Shown: positions 34,183 through 43,031 of the stretch, one piece after another
Layout of the letters: the number at the start of each line of letters is the position of its first letter
Numbering within the stretch: position 1 is the first letter of the stretch
Assembly: GCA_965227905.1 (NCBI GenBank)
Contig: OZ245780.1
Span: 4,588,001-4,652,000, forward strand
Reading direction: 5' to 3'
Length of the DNA stretch: 64,000 nt
Source: CBDDHT01 sp965227905
Lineage (GTDB): Bacteria; Pseudomonadota; Alphaproteobacteria; Rhizobiales; Methyloligellaceae
Notes under the pieces: model-generated
What the model was told of the DNA's origin: nothing
Seen by the model: the letters and a program-made list of their open reading frames with translations, nothing else
Databases searched by the model: none
Made by a program: the position numbers and the translations under genes

Positions 34183-36909
34183 CTAGTTCAGCGGAACGCC
34201 AAGCTTGACGTTGCCGCCATAGGCCTCGAAGTCGTCGGCTCCGAGACCGTCGACGAAGCCGGTGGCATGGACCTTGACGCCGCCAGCGCCCTGCAACGTG
34301 ACGCCACCGCTCACCTTGGCGCGGACCTCGTCCGCACCGACCACAAGAGCGCTGACGACCCTGTCTTCGACGTCGAAGTCCCAAATGCCTGTCACTTCAG
34401 TGGTTAGCTCCAGGCGTCTGCCGTTCTCCCACTCGTGGGTGTAGCCGATCTCAGGCCCGAAGGTCGCTCTCCCGAGCGAGGCCGTCTGGCCAGCGATCAG
34501 GTTGCCGAGGCTGTCGGTGTAGCCGTTTTGGCTATCTTCGTAATAGATCACACCGGCGATGGGACTGATGCGCCAGGGGCCGCGGCCATAGCGTCCCTCC
34601 ACCTTGGCACTTGCCAGCCAGCGGCTGGTCTCGAAACTGTCGCGATACGTGCCGAACGGCGAGACTTCATTGTCCGACTTCCCCCAGGCGGCGCGCGCCT
34701 GGACATAGACGCGGTCCGCGGCGCGCGCTGCAAGATATGGCCCGACCATCCATCCCTGCCCTTCGGCCGAGATATTGGTGCGGTCGTCCTCCTCATCGGT
34801 CCAGTCGAACTGGGCAATGAGACCGAGGCGCAAGCCTGTCGCAACCGCATACTCCGCGCCCACATAAAGCAGGCCGAAAGTGCCGTCCTCGCCGACGCCG
34901 CCGGCCGTGTCGCGATAGTCAGCGAAGGTGCCTTTCAGCCAGATGTCGAAGAGCGGCGGCGCCTCTTTCGTCGGAGCCGACGCCAGTGGCCCCAGGCCCA
35001 TGGCGCCCGGGAGTTTCGGTCGATTGGCGGCGCGCTGCGCGGCGTTGGCGCGCGCCACTTGACTGAGGCTCAGCGAAACGGCGAGGTCCATGGCGCCGGG
35101 CACACCGCTCGCTGTCAAATTGAAGGGCGTGGTGATTCCGGCCCCGCCGCTGCCATTCAGATTGCCGGTCAGGCGCGGGTCATCGCTGGTGATGAGGTCG
35201 GCGCGCTGGCTCATGAAGTTGCGGATCACGGCCTGTGTCTGGGCGACAACATCTGTGATGACCAGGGTCGCACTGGCCGCGGGGCCGGTCACGGCGGTCG
35301 AGAAAATGGTTCCGGTGATCTGGCTCGTGGTGTTGGTGTGGCTACCGCTCGTATTGGGCGGCACCTGGACCGTGACCGCGAAGGTGCAGGACGCCCCGGC
35401 CGCCAGCCTGCCACCGGTGAAGGACAACAAGGACGCGCCGTCAAGCTGCGAACCGTTGCCGCAGACATTCATCGCCGGCGGGCCGACCGCCGTGAGGCCG
35501 GAGAGCGCGGCATTGAGATCGTCGGTGAAGCTGATGTTCGTCGCCTGGTTCGTTCCGTCGGTGTTCGTAATGGTGAACTGGAGTGTCGCAGTCGTCCCGG
35601 CGAGGACGGGATCGTCGACAAAATCCTTGGCGAGCTGAAGGCTGCCGACCGGGACGACGGTCAGGTCTCTGGAGATGGGGCCGTCATTGCCGGTGCTCGA
35701 CGTCATTGAGGCACTATAGGTCTTCGTGCCTGCGGTCGGACCGATCACGTCGAACCTGATCGCGCAGGTGGTACCCGGCGGCACAGTCCCATTCGTATAT
35801 TGGATGTCGACAGGCGCGCCGGGCTGGATCGACAGGTTACCGCCGCACGTGTCGGAAATGTTCGGCAACGGCGCGACAATAAGGTCGCTGAGTGATGTGT
35901 CACTGATCGAAAGCGATTGTGCGGGATCGGGATTGAGCTGGTTGCGGATGAAAATGTTGACCCGGGACGTTCCGCCGACACCCACCGTAGAGGGTGAGAT
36001 GGAAAGGCTCATAGACGGAGGTTCGGGGGCGACGACTCCCAACGTCCTTGACAGACCGATGGATCGGAAGTCTCCACTCGGCGCTGGTATGCCCGAGAAG
36101 GTACCATTCAGAGTAACGCCATTAACAAAGTAGTTATCAATCGCCGTGCCCACAATGTCGACGGATATCGTGCAGCTGGCCATTGGGCCGAGCACGCCAT
36201 TGTCGAGGTCCAGATCTCTACTCCCCGCCGATGCTGAAAAGCTGCCGCCACATGGGTTGGAGATATTGGGCACCGCCGCAACCTCCAGGCCGTTGGGCAA
36301 GGTTTCGAAAAAGTCCAGATCCGTGATGGCAACCCCGGAGGTATTTGCCATTTGAATCGTCAGTGTCGTGGTCTGACCGACCGCCACTTGGGAAGGCGAG
36401 AACGATAGTCTTGGGTCGGGCGCTTCGAGGACGATCAATGTCGCCTGAGCGCTGCCCGAATTGCCCAGGTCGGAAGTCAGGTCGCCGGACGTGCTGTCGA
36501 AAGAATCGTTGAAACCTTGAATCGAAATGTCCACGGATATCGTGCAGGTCGCGCCGGCGGGCACTGTCCCACCCGTTAGCTCTATCGGCTGGTTGAAACC
36601 GACTGACAGGAGGCCGCCGCAGTTGTTGATCTCGTTGGGCGATGATGGCACGCGAATCCCCGACGGGAGTGTATCGACAAAGGCCAGATTGTTCGCTGCG
36701 ACGCCACTGGCGCCGTTGTCGATCCTGTAAATGAGTCGAGGTACGGCTTCATTTCCGACCGTGGCTGGCGTGAATGTCTTGGAAAACACGGGCGGCGTCT
36801 GAGACAGGGCCTGTGGTGCAGCCGGGAAGGCCTGCATTATCACCAGCAGAGCGAGCCCGCAAAGTGGCCGCCACTGAACAGCGCGCAAAGCGGAACACGG
36901 CGTATACAT
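34183..36909 (-). CDS. Autotransporter with four Cys-paired DUF11-like repeats
   Basis: 908 aa: signal peptide (LCGLALLVIMQAFPAAPQAL), a passenger of four Ig-like DUF11-type repeats, each with two Cys about 30 residues apart (NCGGLLS...ATCTISVDI; PCGGSFS...ASCTISVDI; TCGGNLS...TTCAIRFDV; VCGNGSQ...ASCTFAVTV), and a C-terminal autotransporter beta-barrel of about 280 residues (DIWLKGTFADYRDTAGG; GPYLAARAADRVYVQARAAW). ATG 36909 is preferred because it starts just before the signal peptide. Surface display is predicted. Paired cysteines are unusual in autotransporter passengers, which tend to avoid disulfides. Function unknown, perhaps adhesion. Confidence 0.88.
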   Translation of the reverse strand: MYTPCSALRAVQWRPLCGLALLVIMQAFPAAPQALSQTPPVFSKTFTPATVGNEAVPRLIYRIDNGASGVAANNLAFVDTLPSGIRVPSSPNEINNCGGLLSVGFNQPIELTGGTVPAGATCTISVDISIQGFNDSFDSTSGDLTSDLGNSGSAQATLIVLEAPDPRLSFSPSQVAVGQTTTLTIQMANTSGVAITDLDFFETLPNGLEVAAVPNISNPCGGSFSASAGSRDLDLDNGVLGPMASCTISVDIVGTAIDNYFVNGVTLNGTFSGIPAPSGDFRSIGLSRTLGVVAPEPPSMSLSISPSTVGVGGTSRVNIFIRNQLNPDPAQSLSISDTSLSDLIVAPLPNISDTCGGNLSIQPGAPVDIQYTNGTVPPGTTCAIRFDVIGPTAGTKTYSASMTSSTGNDGPISRDLTVVPVGSLQLAKDFVDDPVLAGTTATLQFTITNTDGTNQATNISFTDDLNAALSGLTAVGPPAMNVCGNGSQLDGASLLSFTGGRLAAGASCTFAVTVQVPPNTSGSHTNTTSQITGTIFSTAVTGPAASATLVITDVVAQTQAVIRNFMSQRADLITSDDPRLTGNLNGSGGAGITTPFNLTASGVPGAMDLAVSLSLSQVARANAAQRAANRPKLPGAMGLGPLASAPTKEAPPLFDIWLKGTFADYRDTAGGVGEDGTFGLLYVGAEYAVATGLRLGLIAQFDWTDEEDDRTNISAEGQGWMVGPYLAARAADRVYVQARAAWGKSDNEVSPFGTYRDSFETSRWLASAKVEGRYGRGPWRISPIAGVIYYEDSQNGYTDSLGNLIAGQTASLGRATFGPEIGYTHEWENGRRLELTTEVTGIWDFDVEDRVVSALVVGADEVRAKVSGGVTLQGAGGVKVHATGFVDGLGADDFEAYGGNVKLGVPLN

Positions 36910-37305
36910 GAATGGATGTCCCCAGGCACATGACGCAGAACAAACAGCCTGAGCGGCCCATACCAATCCGCTCGGATGCAATTACTAAAAGCGAGCACCA
37001 CAATGAACGCAAATATTTTGCCGCTTATCAGCCGTGGAAAATCATCATGTGTGACCGCATTGCAACGAAACTGACTTGGTGCTGCTTCGCGCGCTGAGTC
37101 TTTTTTGGTCTTGTATTTAGAGTCAGGAAATTTCCATCTGTGAAAGACCTGATTTGTCTCAACTTATATATTATGCTGACATAACTATCGCCTTGGATGA
37201 CAGGATTGCCATACGCACGATATCGGCGTTCTTTGCGTTCATTGTCGTGTATTCTGCGATTGTATTCCTGTTGTTTTGATGATCGAGAATGTCACTCACG
37301 CAAAG
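36910..37305. other. Autotransporter upstream region
   Basis: About 400 bp holding the autotransporter promoter (A/T-rich near 37150-37180) and the dctM remnant at 37202-37279. Nothing else recognised. Confidence 0.5.
37202..37279 (+). pseudogene. 3' remnant of a second dctM gene
   Basis: Encodes RIAIRTISAFFAFIVVYSAI then VFLLF and a stop, matching the DctM C-terminus RIAVRAIPAFFALIVVCFAI. Over the first 69 nt it agrees with 33874-33942 at 58 positions, with many silent differences, so it derives from a diverged paralogue rather than a recent copy. Nothing upstream continues the frame. Confidence 0.85.
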
Positions 37306-37725
37306 TCAATCGAACATGTCGCCCTGAAGCGGCGTCGCATCGACCGATGCAAGATCGTCAATCCAGCCGAGCGCAGAACGTTGCCAGATCTGCTGCTTGG
37401 GTCGAAGCTCGCCTCTCTGCCGCGCAGTGCCAACCCGCAAGCTCAGCATGGCGGGATTCGCTTCGTCTGATGTGCCATAGAGCTGTGTCCCACAGTCGGG
37501 GCAGAACACGACAGCCCGCCGCGCGCCGCTTTCCGCGATTTTAAAATAGCTCTTCGTCTTTCCGCGTGTGAGCGAGAAATTCTCGGCGGGAACCTTTGCA
37601 ACATGGCGATAGGGCGCGCCGGAGGATCGTTGGCAGTCCGTGCAATGACAGACCTTGACGTCCTCCGGGTCGATTTCCGCAGAGTAGGTCGTTTGCCCGC
37701 AATGGCAGCCACCGTCGATTTTCAC
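37306..37725 (-). CDS. GFA-family zinc-binding protein
   Basis: 139 aa with the GFA/CENP-V cysteine pattern: GGCHCGQTTY, VCHCTDCQRSSGAPYRH and VFCPDCGTQLYG, ligands for two zinc ions. GTG 37725 has GGAGA upstream; extension to 37767 lacks a ribosome site. The family is named after glutathione-dependent formaldehyde activation, but most members have unknown substrates. Formaldehyde is a product of methanethiol oxidation elsewhere in the window, yet the gene is 22 kb away, so the link is weak. Confidence 0.9.
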   Translation of the reverse strand: MKIDGGCHCGQTTYSAEIDPEDVKVCHCTDCQRSSGAPYRHVAKVPAENFSLTRGKTKSYFKIAESGARRAVVFCPDCGTQLYGTSDEANPAMLSLRVGTARQRGELRPKQQIWQRSALGWIDDLASVDATPLQGDMFD

Positions 37726-38134
37726 GTTGAATTCTCCGAAAGATCTTCCTGAAAAGAACGCGACCATTTTGAGCCATCTGAAGGGCTCGGTCTACTCACG
37801 CGGCCGCGCTGCAAAGGGACCCCTCGGCATCACGCGCATGGTTGCGGAGAGCCGACACCTTTCAAGGTAACCACAACATGCATGCCAACGAGATGGTCAG
37901 CCCGTCTCAATGCGACGGTGTCTCAGCCTCTATCCCGAACTCCCAATTTCAGGGCATGATTCCGTCCACGCTCTTTCAGGCCATCCGAACTGATGCGCCA
38001 ACGCCACACAATTTAAACTATTTTATTAAAAAGCCTTCATTATACATTGTATTTTCATGTGAATTAGGATTTCAGAGATACTGAACTGACCAAGACACAC
38101 CGCCCAACGATTCCTTAGCATCGACGTGAACAAT
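37726..38134. other. Intergenic region with no recognised gene
   Basis: About 400 bp, A/T-rich around 38010-38060. No palindrome, RNA gene or convincing ORF seen. Confidence 0.4.
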
Positions 38135-38293
38135 ATGGTTTTAGTGGACATCGCCTACATACTGGCATTTGCCGTTGGCTTGCTGTCGGTCGCTCTCGCA
38201 ATATGGTGGGTATGCGAGACTATCTATCATCTATGGGAGTGGTTCACCGATAGGCGCAACGACTTGCCGTTTTCGAGGCGGTCGGCGGGATAA
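38135..38293 (+). CDS. Possible small membrane protein
   Basis: 52-aa open frame: one strong transmembrane helix (IAYILAFAVGLLSVALAIWW) followed by an aromatic-rich, then Arg-rich, tail (DRRNDLPFSRRSAG). The ribosome site is weak. The amino-acid composition (helix then positive cytoplasmic tail) is protein-like, but without homologues visible this is a candidate only. Confidence 0.45.
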   Translation: MVLVDIAYILAFAVGLLSVALAIWWVCETIYHLWEWFTDRRNDLPFSRRSAG

Positions 38294-38504
38294 ACCTCAG
38301 TGCGCCGGTGTCTCAGGCCCTACCCTCCCCCCAAGCCTGATAGCAGGAGCTGTTCAACGATTTCGTTCGCGATAGGTTGGCAGGCCTCGATACCTTGCCC
38401 GCGCTCCGCCTTGGAACCAAAGATGGCTTTGCCATTTGTTGCGCTGGGCCCCACATCTCGTAAGAGGGCTTAAGCCCCACACGGTCTGGGACGACCAGTG
38501 ACTT

Positions 38505-38945
38505 TCATCCGGCAACACCCAAAGTAATCATTGCCAGCGCCACGTAGCGGCCCGTCTTGGCAATGCTGACGAGCACAAGGAAGCTCCAGAGCGGCTCGCG
38601 AAGGACACCCGCAGCAACAGTAAGAGCATCGCCAACGAGAGGTGCCCAGCTCAGCAAGAGGGTCCAGCGTCCCCAGCGGCCGTACCAACCAACAGCTTTG
38701 TCGAGCTTCTCGGGACCGACTGGGAACCATTTTCGATCACGGAACCGGTCAACGCCCCGCCCGACCAGCCAGTTCGTCACACTTCCCAGAACGTTTCCGA
38801 GGCTCGCCACCGCAACAAGGAGAGTTGGCGAATACGTACCGACAGCCAGCAGCGCTACGAGCGTGGCTTCCGATTGCGCCGGAAGGAGTGTCGCTGCGGC
38901 AAAGGCAATCAGGAACAGCCCACCAAGGATCGCAAGATCATCCAT
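38505..38945 (-). CDS. YqaA-like small membrane protein (DedA/SNARE-associated superfamily)
   Basis: 146 aa with about four helices; LFLIAFAAATLLPAQSEATL, VASLGNVLGSVTNWLVGR and LLLSWAPLVGDALTVAAGVL are typical of YqaA proteins, relatives of the DedA family. It starts 12 bp after the MFS gene stop on the same strand, so the two are co-transcribed. The DedA superfamily moves lipids or affects envelope homeostasis; the role of YqaA itself is unknown. Confidence 0.88.
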   Translation of the reverse strand: MDDLAILGGLFLIAFAAATLLPAQSEATLVALLAVGTYSPTLLVAVASLGNVLGSVTNWLVGRGVDRFRDRKWFPVGPEKLDKAVGWYGRWGRWTLLLSWAPLVGDALTVAAGVLREPLWSFLVLVSIAKTGRYVALAMITLGVAG

Positions 38946-38957
38946 CTCAGCGGTGCT

Positions 38958-40277
38958 TTATCGTTCGTTCGGCCAGGATGTATGAAGGTCATCGATCACC
39001 AAGACGTGGGCATGGCTGTGTTGCCCCGTTACCTCACCCTGCTCCCAGTGCGGATGTCGGGAAGACAGACCTTCGTGCGAGTGCTCGACGATATCTCGAT
39101 CGGCAGACGGCCAGAGCCAAGCCGCTGCGAAAACTGAGACTCCGGCGATGACTGCGAGGATGACGCAGGTTATTGGCAAGCCGAATGCCACCCCCGCCCA
39201 TCCGGCCAATGGATAGGTAACCAGCCAGCAGGCATGCGATAGAGCGAACTGCGCCGCGAAAAGAGCGGGGCGGTCTTCAGGATGCGCTGACCTTCGCAAC
39301 AAGCGTCCTGATGGCGTCAGTGAGAGAGAGAAACCCATACCGATTACGAACCACAAGAGAAGAAGCCAGGCATAGGACGGAAGCAATGCGGCAAGGGTCG
39401 TGGCCAATGCCATCAGTACCGCACCGGCGAGCATAACAGGACGATCCGGCACGCTGTCGAGCAGCTTTGGAAGCACGAGGGCCACCAGCATCGATCCGCC
39501 GCCGAAGGCAGCCAGTGCGAGCGCCACCTCGCTCTGTCCCAGCCCGAAGACCGATCGCACGTAGACGACTGTGTTCACAATCACGAGCGCACCGCCAGCG
39601 GCAACCGCCATATTGATTGCGAGTAATCCACGAAGGCGCGGCGTGGCCAGATAGATCCGCATGCCGCGTGTGGTGCGGTCATAAATGCTGCGCGGAGCAC
39701 CGGAAACGGCACTGGGCAAGACGACCGAAACAACGAGGATCGCCGAGACAAGGAATCCGATCACTGTTCCAGCGAACAGGTTGTGAAAGCTGAGTACGGT
39801 CAAAAGGGCGGCAGCCAGCATCGGGCTGACCAGACTTTCCAAAACGTAAGCAAGCCGTGAGAGCGACAGTGCTCGCGTATATTCTTTTTCGTCGGACAGT
39901 ATGTCGGGGATTGTTGCCTGGAAGGTGGGGGTGAAAGCCGCAGAGGCAGACTGCAGCAGGAAAATCAGAACATAGACCTGCCAGACTTCGGTGACGAAGG
40001 GCAGGAAAAGGACGACCCCTGCCCTTACAAGATCAAGTGCGACGAGCAGACTTCTACGCGGCAGTGTTTCTGCAAAGGCGGCTGCCACCGGGGCGACGCC
40101 TACATAGGCGATCATTTTTATTGCCAAAGCCGTCCCCAGGACCGCGCCCGCATCTTCGCCCGCGAGTTCAAATGCGAGAAGGCCAAGCGCCACCGTCGCC
40201 AACCCGGTTCCGATCAGTGCGATGACCTGGGCCATGAAAAGATGACGATAGGTCCGGTTGGAGAGAACGCCGATCAT
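38958..40277 (-). CDS. MFS transporter with His-rich C-terminal tail
   Basis: 439-aa major facilitator with 12 helices (NRTYRHLFMAQVIALIGTGL at the N-terminus). The C-terminal cytoplasmic tail is His-rich (VEHSHEGLSSRHPHWEQGEV, then TGQHSHAHVLVIDDLHTSWP). Such tails are seen in some nickel/cobalt efflux carriers such as NreB and suggest metal binding; drug efflux is the alternative. Operon with the downstream YqaA-like gene. Confidence 0.88.
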   Translation of the reverse strand: MIGVLSNRTYRHLFMAQVIALIGTGLATVALGLLAFELAGEDAGAVLGTALAIKMIAYVGVAPVAAAFAETLPRRSLLVALDLVRAGVVLFLPFVTEVWQVYVLIFLLQSASAAFTPTFQATIPDILSDEKEYTRALSLSRLAYVLESLVSPMLAAALLTVLSFHNLFAGTVIGFLVSAILVVSVVLPSAVSGAPRSIYDRTTRGMRIYLATPRLRGLLAINMAVAAGGALVIVNTVVYVRSVFGLGQSEVALALAAFGGGSMLVALVLPKLLDSVPDRPVMLAGAVLMALATTLAALLPSYAWLLLLWFVIGMGFSLSLTPSGRLLRRSAHPEDRPALFAAQFALSHACWLVTYPLAGWAGVAFGLPITCVILAVIAGVSVFAAAWLWPSADRDIVEHSHEGLSSRHPHWEQGEVTGQHSHAHVLVIDDLHTSWPNER

Positions 40278-40323
40278 GTCACTTCATTGGTTTCCGGTCT
40301 TGGCGCGCGAGTATCCCATCGTG

Positions 40324-40346
40324 ATACCCGGGCTTGACCCGGGTAT
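40324..40346. repeat. Short intergenic palindrome
   Basis: ATACCCGGG-CTTGA-CCCGGGTAT: a perfect 9-bp stem with 5-nt loop, followed by ATCCAG-type sequence, related to the CCGGATCAAGTCCGG palindromes at 54153-54230. Likely a dispersed intergenic repeat; in transcripts it would form a strong hairpin. Confidence 0.7.
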
Positions 40347-40445
40347 CCAGGCCGCATGGATTGCCGAGACAAAAGACTTTCGTTTTCCGTCGGTTCGATC
40401 AGAGCGGCTTGATCGTCTCTCATTTCATTTCCAGCGTGTCGACAA

Positions 40446-40532
40446 TCGTCATCCCGGCGAAGGCTGGGATCCAGTATGGCTTCAGCACTTCATCATTGCC
40501 GCACTGGATTCCAGCCTTCGCTAGAATGACGA
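40446..40532. repeat. Inverted repeat of the CGTCATCCC..GGATCCAG type
   Basis: Arms 40446-40475 and 40503-40532 are reverse complements at 26 of 30 positions. Their sequence (GCGAAGGCTGG core) is a familiar class of dispersed intergenic palindrome in proteobacterial genomes. It sits between the convergent or tandem ends of the YihY and MFS genes. Confidence 0.75.
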
Positions 40533-40583
40533 AAATCGGAGCTGCGAAGCCAAATCCGCATCTCGCCAAAAGCGGCCGAGAAC

Positions 40584-41429
40584 CTAAGTCTTGTCACGAT
40601 TCCGATATTCGAGAATGGCGGCATTCAGCTCTCCGCCGAGTATCAGAATCACGGCCATCAGATACAGGAAGATCAGAGCGGTCATGACACCGGCAAGTCC
40701 GGCATAGGTCGAGCCATAGTCCGCATAGCGCTCCAGGTAACTCGCAAAGATCGCTCCGGTCGCAATCCAGATCGCCAGTGTCCCGACGATTCCCGGCCAC
40801 AGCTCGGTGACGGGTCGCCGCCCCGCCGGCAACCAGGCGTGACAGGCAAACAGCAGAAATGCCAATGCGGCAATTGCCAGTCCCGGCCGCACATACCAGT
40901 AGCTCGGTTCGCGCTGGTGGATAAGCGGAATGGCTTCCTCGACCCAGTTCGAAAGCAAGGGTGCGACGAACAGCATGAAGGACACGAACAGCAGAATGCT
41001 GGCACCGGCAATCACGAAGAAAAGGCTTTGCAGGCGGCAAAACAAGAACGAGCGGTCGTCGCGCGTACGATAGGCACGGTTGAGCGCCACTCTGATAGCC
41101 TCGACGCCATTGGAGGCGAAGAAGAGCGCAAGCGCGATGCCCAGCGTCAGAAAACTGGCATGCGGGGCTTTCAGCAGTGCATCGATTTCATCGGCAATCG
41201 GCTTGGCGACCTGATCGGGCCAGGTTTCGAATACGAGGGCGACCATGTCCTGGGCCAGATCTTCGTTGCCGAGAAACCCCGCCAAGGCCGTGGCGAAAAT
41301 CAGAAACGGGAACAGCGCCAGGATGATCGACATGGCCACATGGCTCGCCATGGCCCAACCGTCATCTCCGTTGAAATGAGAAAACACATCGACGAGCACC
41401 CGTCTCGCCGCGCCAACTATCGTGAGCAT
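40584..41429 (-). CDS. YihY/BrkB-family inner-membrane protein
   Basis: 281 aa, about six helices; GWAMASHVAMSIILALFPFL, YRTRDDRSFLFCRLQSLFFV and the C-terminal YAGLAGVMTALIFLYLMAVI are typical of the family formerly called RNase BN-like. Function remains unclear (envelope protein). It is divergent from dinB. Confidence 0.92.
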   Translation of the reverse strand: MLTIVGAARRVLVDVFSHFNGDDGWAMASHVAMSIILALFPFLIFATALAGFLGNEDLAQDMVALVFETWPDQVAKPIADEIDALLKAPHASFLTLGIALALFFASNGVEAIRVALNRAYRTRDDRSFLFCRLQSLFFVIAGASILLFVSFMLFVAPLLSNWVEEAIPLIHQREPSYWYVRPGLAIAALAFLLFACHAWLPAGRRPVTELWPGIVGTLAIWIATGAIFASYLERYADYGSTYAGLAGVMTALIFLYLMAVILILGGELNAAILEYRNRDKT

Positions 41430-41634
41430 GCCGCCTGATCCGCCCTACAATTCAATCGCCGCTTGCACGAGCGTTAGCATAGTGCGGCGCGTTCTTCCTA
41501 TGGCTGGCACCCGCTTCCGCAAGAGAAGCCTTGACAACCACGCCATTTGTTCCCTTTATGTTCTCAATCTGGAAATTGCCCGTCAATCGTTCGGGACGAT
41601 CGATTCCGAGCGTCTGATCCTCTGAAGAGGCGGC

Positions 41635-42882
41635 ATGATAATGACGCCGACAATTCTACACGCGGACCTGGACGCCTTTTATGCCTCGGTCGAGCAAATG
41701 CTCGATCCATCATTGCGCGGCAAACCGATCGCCGTCGGCGGCGGCGTTGTCCTGGCCGCGTCATATGAGGCCAGAGCCTTTGGCGTGCGTGGCGGTATGC
41801 CCGGCCGGAAGGCTCGCCAGCTTTGTCCGGACCTGCAGTTCGTCGGAGGTCATTACAAGGACTATCAACGGCTCGGCGATGCCGCCATTGCCGTGATGGG
41901 TGACTTCACGCCGGCGATCGAGCGGATCTCGATCGACGAAGCCTTTGCCGATGTCGCCGGCTGCGAGCATCTCTTCGGATCACCCGCCGAGATCGCCGGA
42001 AAAATCCGTCAGAGGATCCGCACCGAGATCGGTCTGCCCATCTCGGTCGGTGTTGCACGGACCAAGCATCTCGCGAAAATTGCTTCGCAGGTTGCGAAGC
42101 CCGACGGTCTTGTTGTCGTGGCGCCCGAGGCTGAACGCACCTTTCTTCAGGACTTGCCCGTGGAGCTCATGTGGGGGGTCGGACCGGTTGCAAAGGCGCG
42201 GCTTGCCGAAGACGGCATATTCACGATCGGCCAGTTGGCAGAGACACCTGGGCGCTCGCTGGAGAAGCTGCTGGGTCAGTCCCTCGGAAACAAGCTGGAG
42301 GCATTGGCGCGCAACCGCGATCCGAGACGCGTGGTGACGCACCGGCGCGCGCGATCGGTCGGAGCGCAGTCGGCGCTTGGCAAAAAGCCGGTCGTCAAAG
42401 ATGTGATCGGGCCGACCCTGCACTATCTGGCCGACAGAGTAGCCTCGCGGCTCCGCGCCAAGTCGCGGGCCGGTCGAACCGTTACGGTTCGCGTCCGGTT
42501 TGCCGATATGCGTGCTGTGACGCGTTCGGTGACATTGCCTGCCGCGATTTCGGCAACCATGACTCTTGCGGAAATTGCCGAGGATCTGGTGGGCACAGCT
42601 CTTGCGGACCACCCAAGAGAACGATTCATTTCGCTCCTGGCGATTTCCGTTTCGCATCTGGAGACGGAGAAGACACTACAGTTGGAACTCCCCTTCAGAC
42701 TCGGAGGCGAGAAACGTCGTCCCGGCACGAAGAGCGGTGCTGCCCGTTGGACCGCGGACAGAGCTGTCGATGCGATCCGAGACCGCTTCGGGCGGGAAGC
42801 CGTCGGATATGGCTCGGTTGCGCTGCGCGATCGTCGTTCGGTTCCTGATGATTTTCGTGAGCTTGCGGAGAAAATGCTGTGA
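41635..42882 (+). CDS. dinB: DNA polymerase IV (Y-family translesion polymerase)
   Basis: 415 aa. HADLDAFYASVEQ carries the first catalytic Asp and ERISIDEAFADVAG the SxDE pair; the little-finger domain follows the helix-hairpin-helix part (LMWGVGPVAKARLAEDGIFT). AGAGG lies 4 nt before ATG 41635. It performs error-prone bypass synthesis. The C-terminus lacks an obvious beta-clamp QLxLF peptide but has LQLELPFRLGGE in that area, which may serve. Confidence 0.95.
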   Translation: MIMTPTILHADLDAFYASVEQMLDPSLRGKPIAVGGGVVLAASYEARAFGVRGGMPGRKARQLCPDLQFVGGHYKDYQRLGDAAIAVMGDFTPAIERISIDEAFADVAGCEHLFGSPAEIAGKIRQRIRTEIGLPISVGVARTKHLAKIASQVAKPDGLVVVAPEAERTFLQDLPVELMWGVGPVAKARLAEDGIFTIGQLAETPGRSLEKLLGQSLGNKLEALARNRDPRRVVTHRRARSVGAQSALGKKPVVKDVIGPTLHYLADRVASRLRAKSRAGRTVTVRVRFADMRAVTRSVTLPAAISATMTLAEIAEDLVGTALADHPRERFISLLAISVSHLETEKTLQLELPFRLGGEKRRPGTKSGAARWTADRAVDAIRDRFGREAVGYGSVALRDRRSVPDDFRELAEKML

Positions 42883-42898
42883 TCATCGCTTCAGCTGT

Positions 42899-42993
42899 CC
42901 CCTCACCCAACCCTCTCCCCAGGGAGAGGGCTTTTGATCTTTGGAACATGAGGCTTCGTCCCTTCTCCCTGGGGAGAAGGCTAGGATGAGGGG
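42899..42993. repeat. Intergenic inverted repeat (CTCTCCCC/GGGGAGA class)
   Basis: CCCTCACCC...CTCTCCCCAGGGAGAGGG on the left and CTTCTCCCTGGGGAGAAGG...GATGAGGGG on the right form an extended inverted repeat with internal hairpins. This matches a common class of intergenic palindrome in Hyphomicrobiales. It lies between the convergent dinB and esterase genes and may terminate both transcripts. Confidence 0.75.
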
Positions 42994-43031
42994 AAAGGCG
43001 GTGCGCGACATATGAAAAAGCACGACAGGTT

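Noticed and set aside
33252..34208. 318-residue frame overlapping dctM
   Set aside because: Alternative frame of a clear transporter gene; Arg/His-rich and without family character.
34435..35709. 424-residue open frame on the plus strand
   Set aside because: Antisense to the autotransporter barrel and repeats; Arg/Gly-rich shadow produced by G/C-biased third positions.
37306..37725. GFA protein as formaldehyde detoxification for MtoX
   Set aside because: Biochemically attractive but more than 20 kb away with no shared regulation visible.
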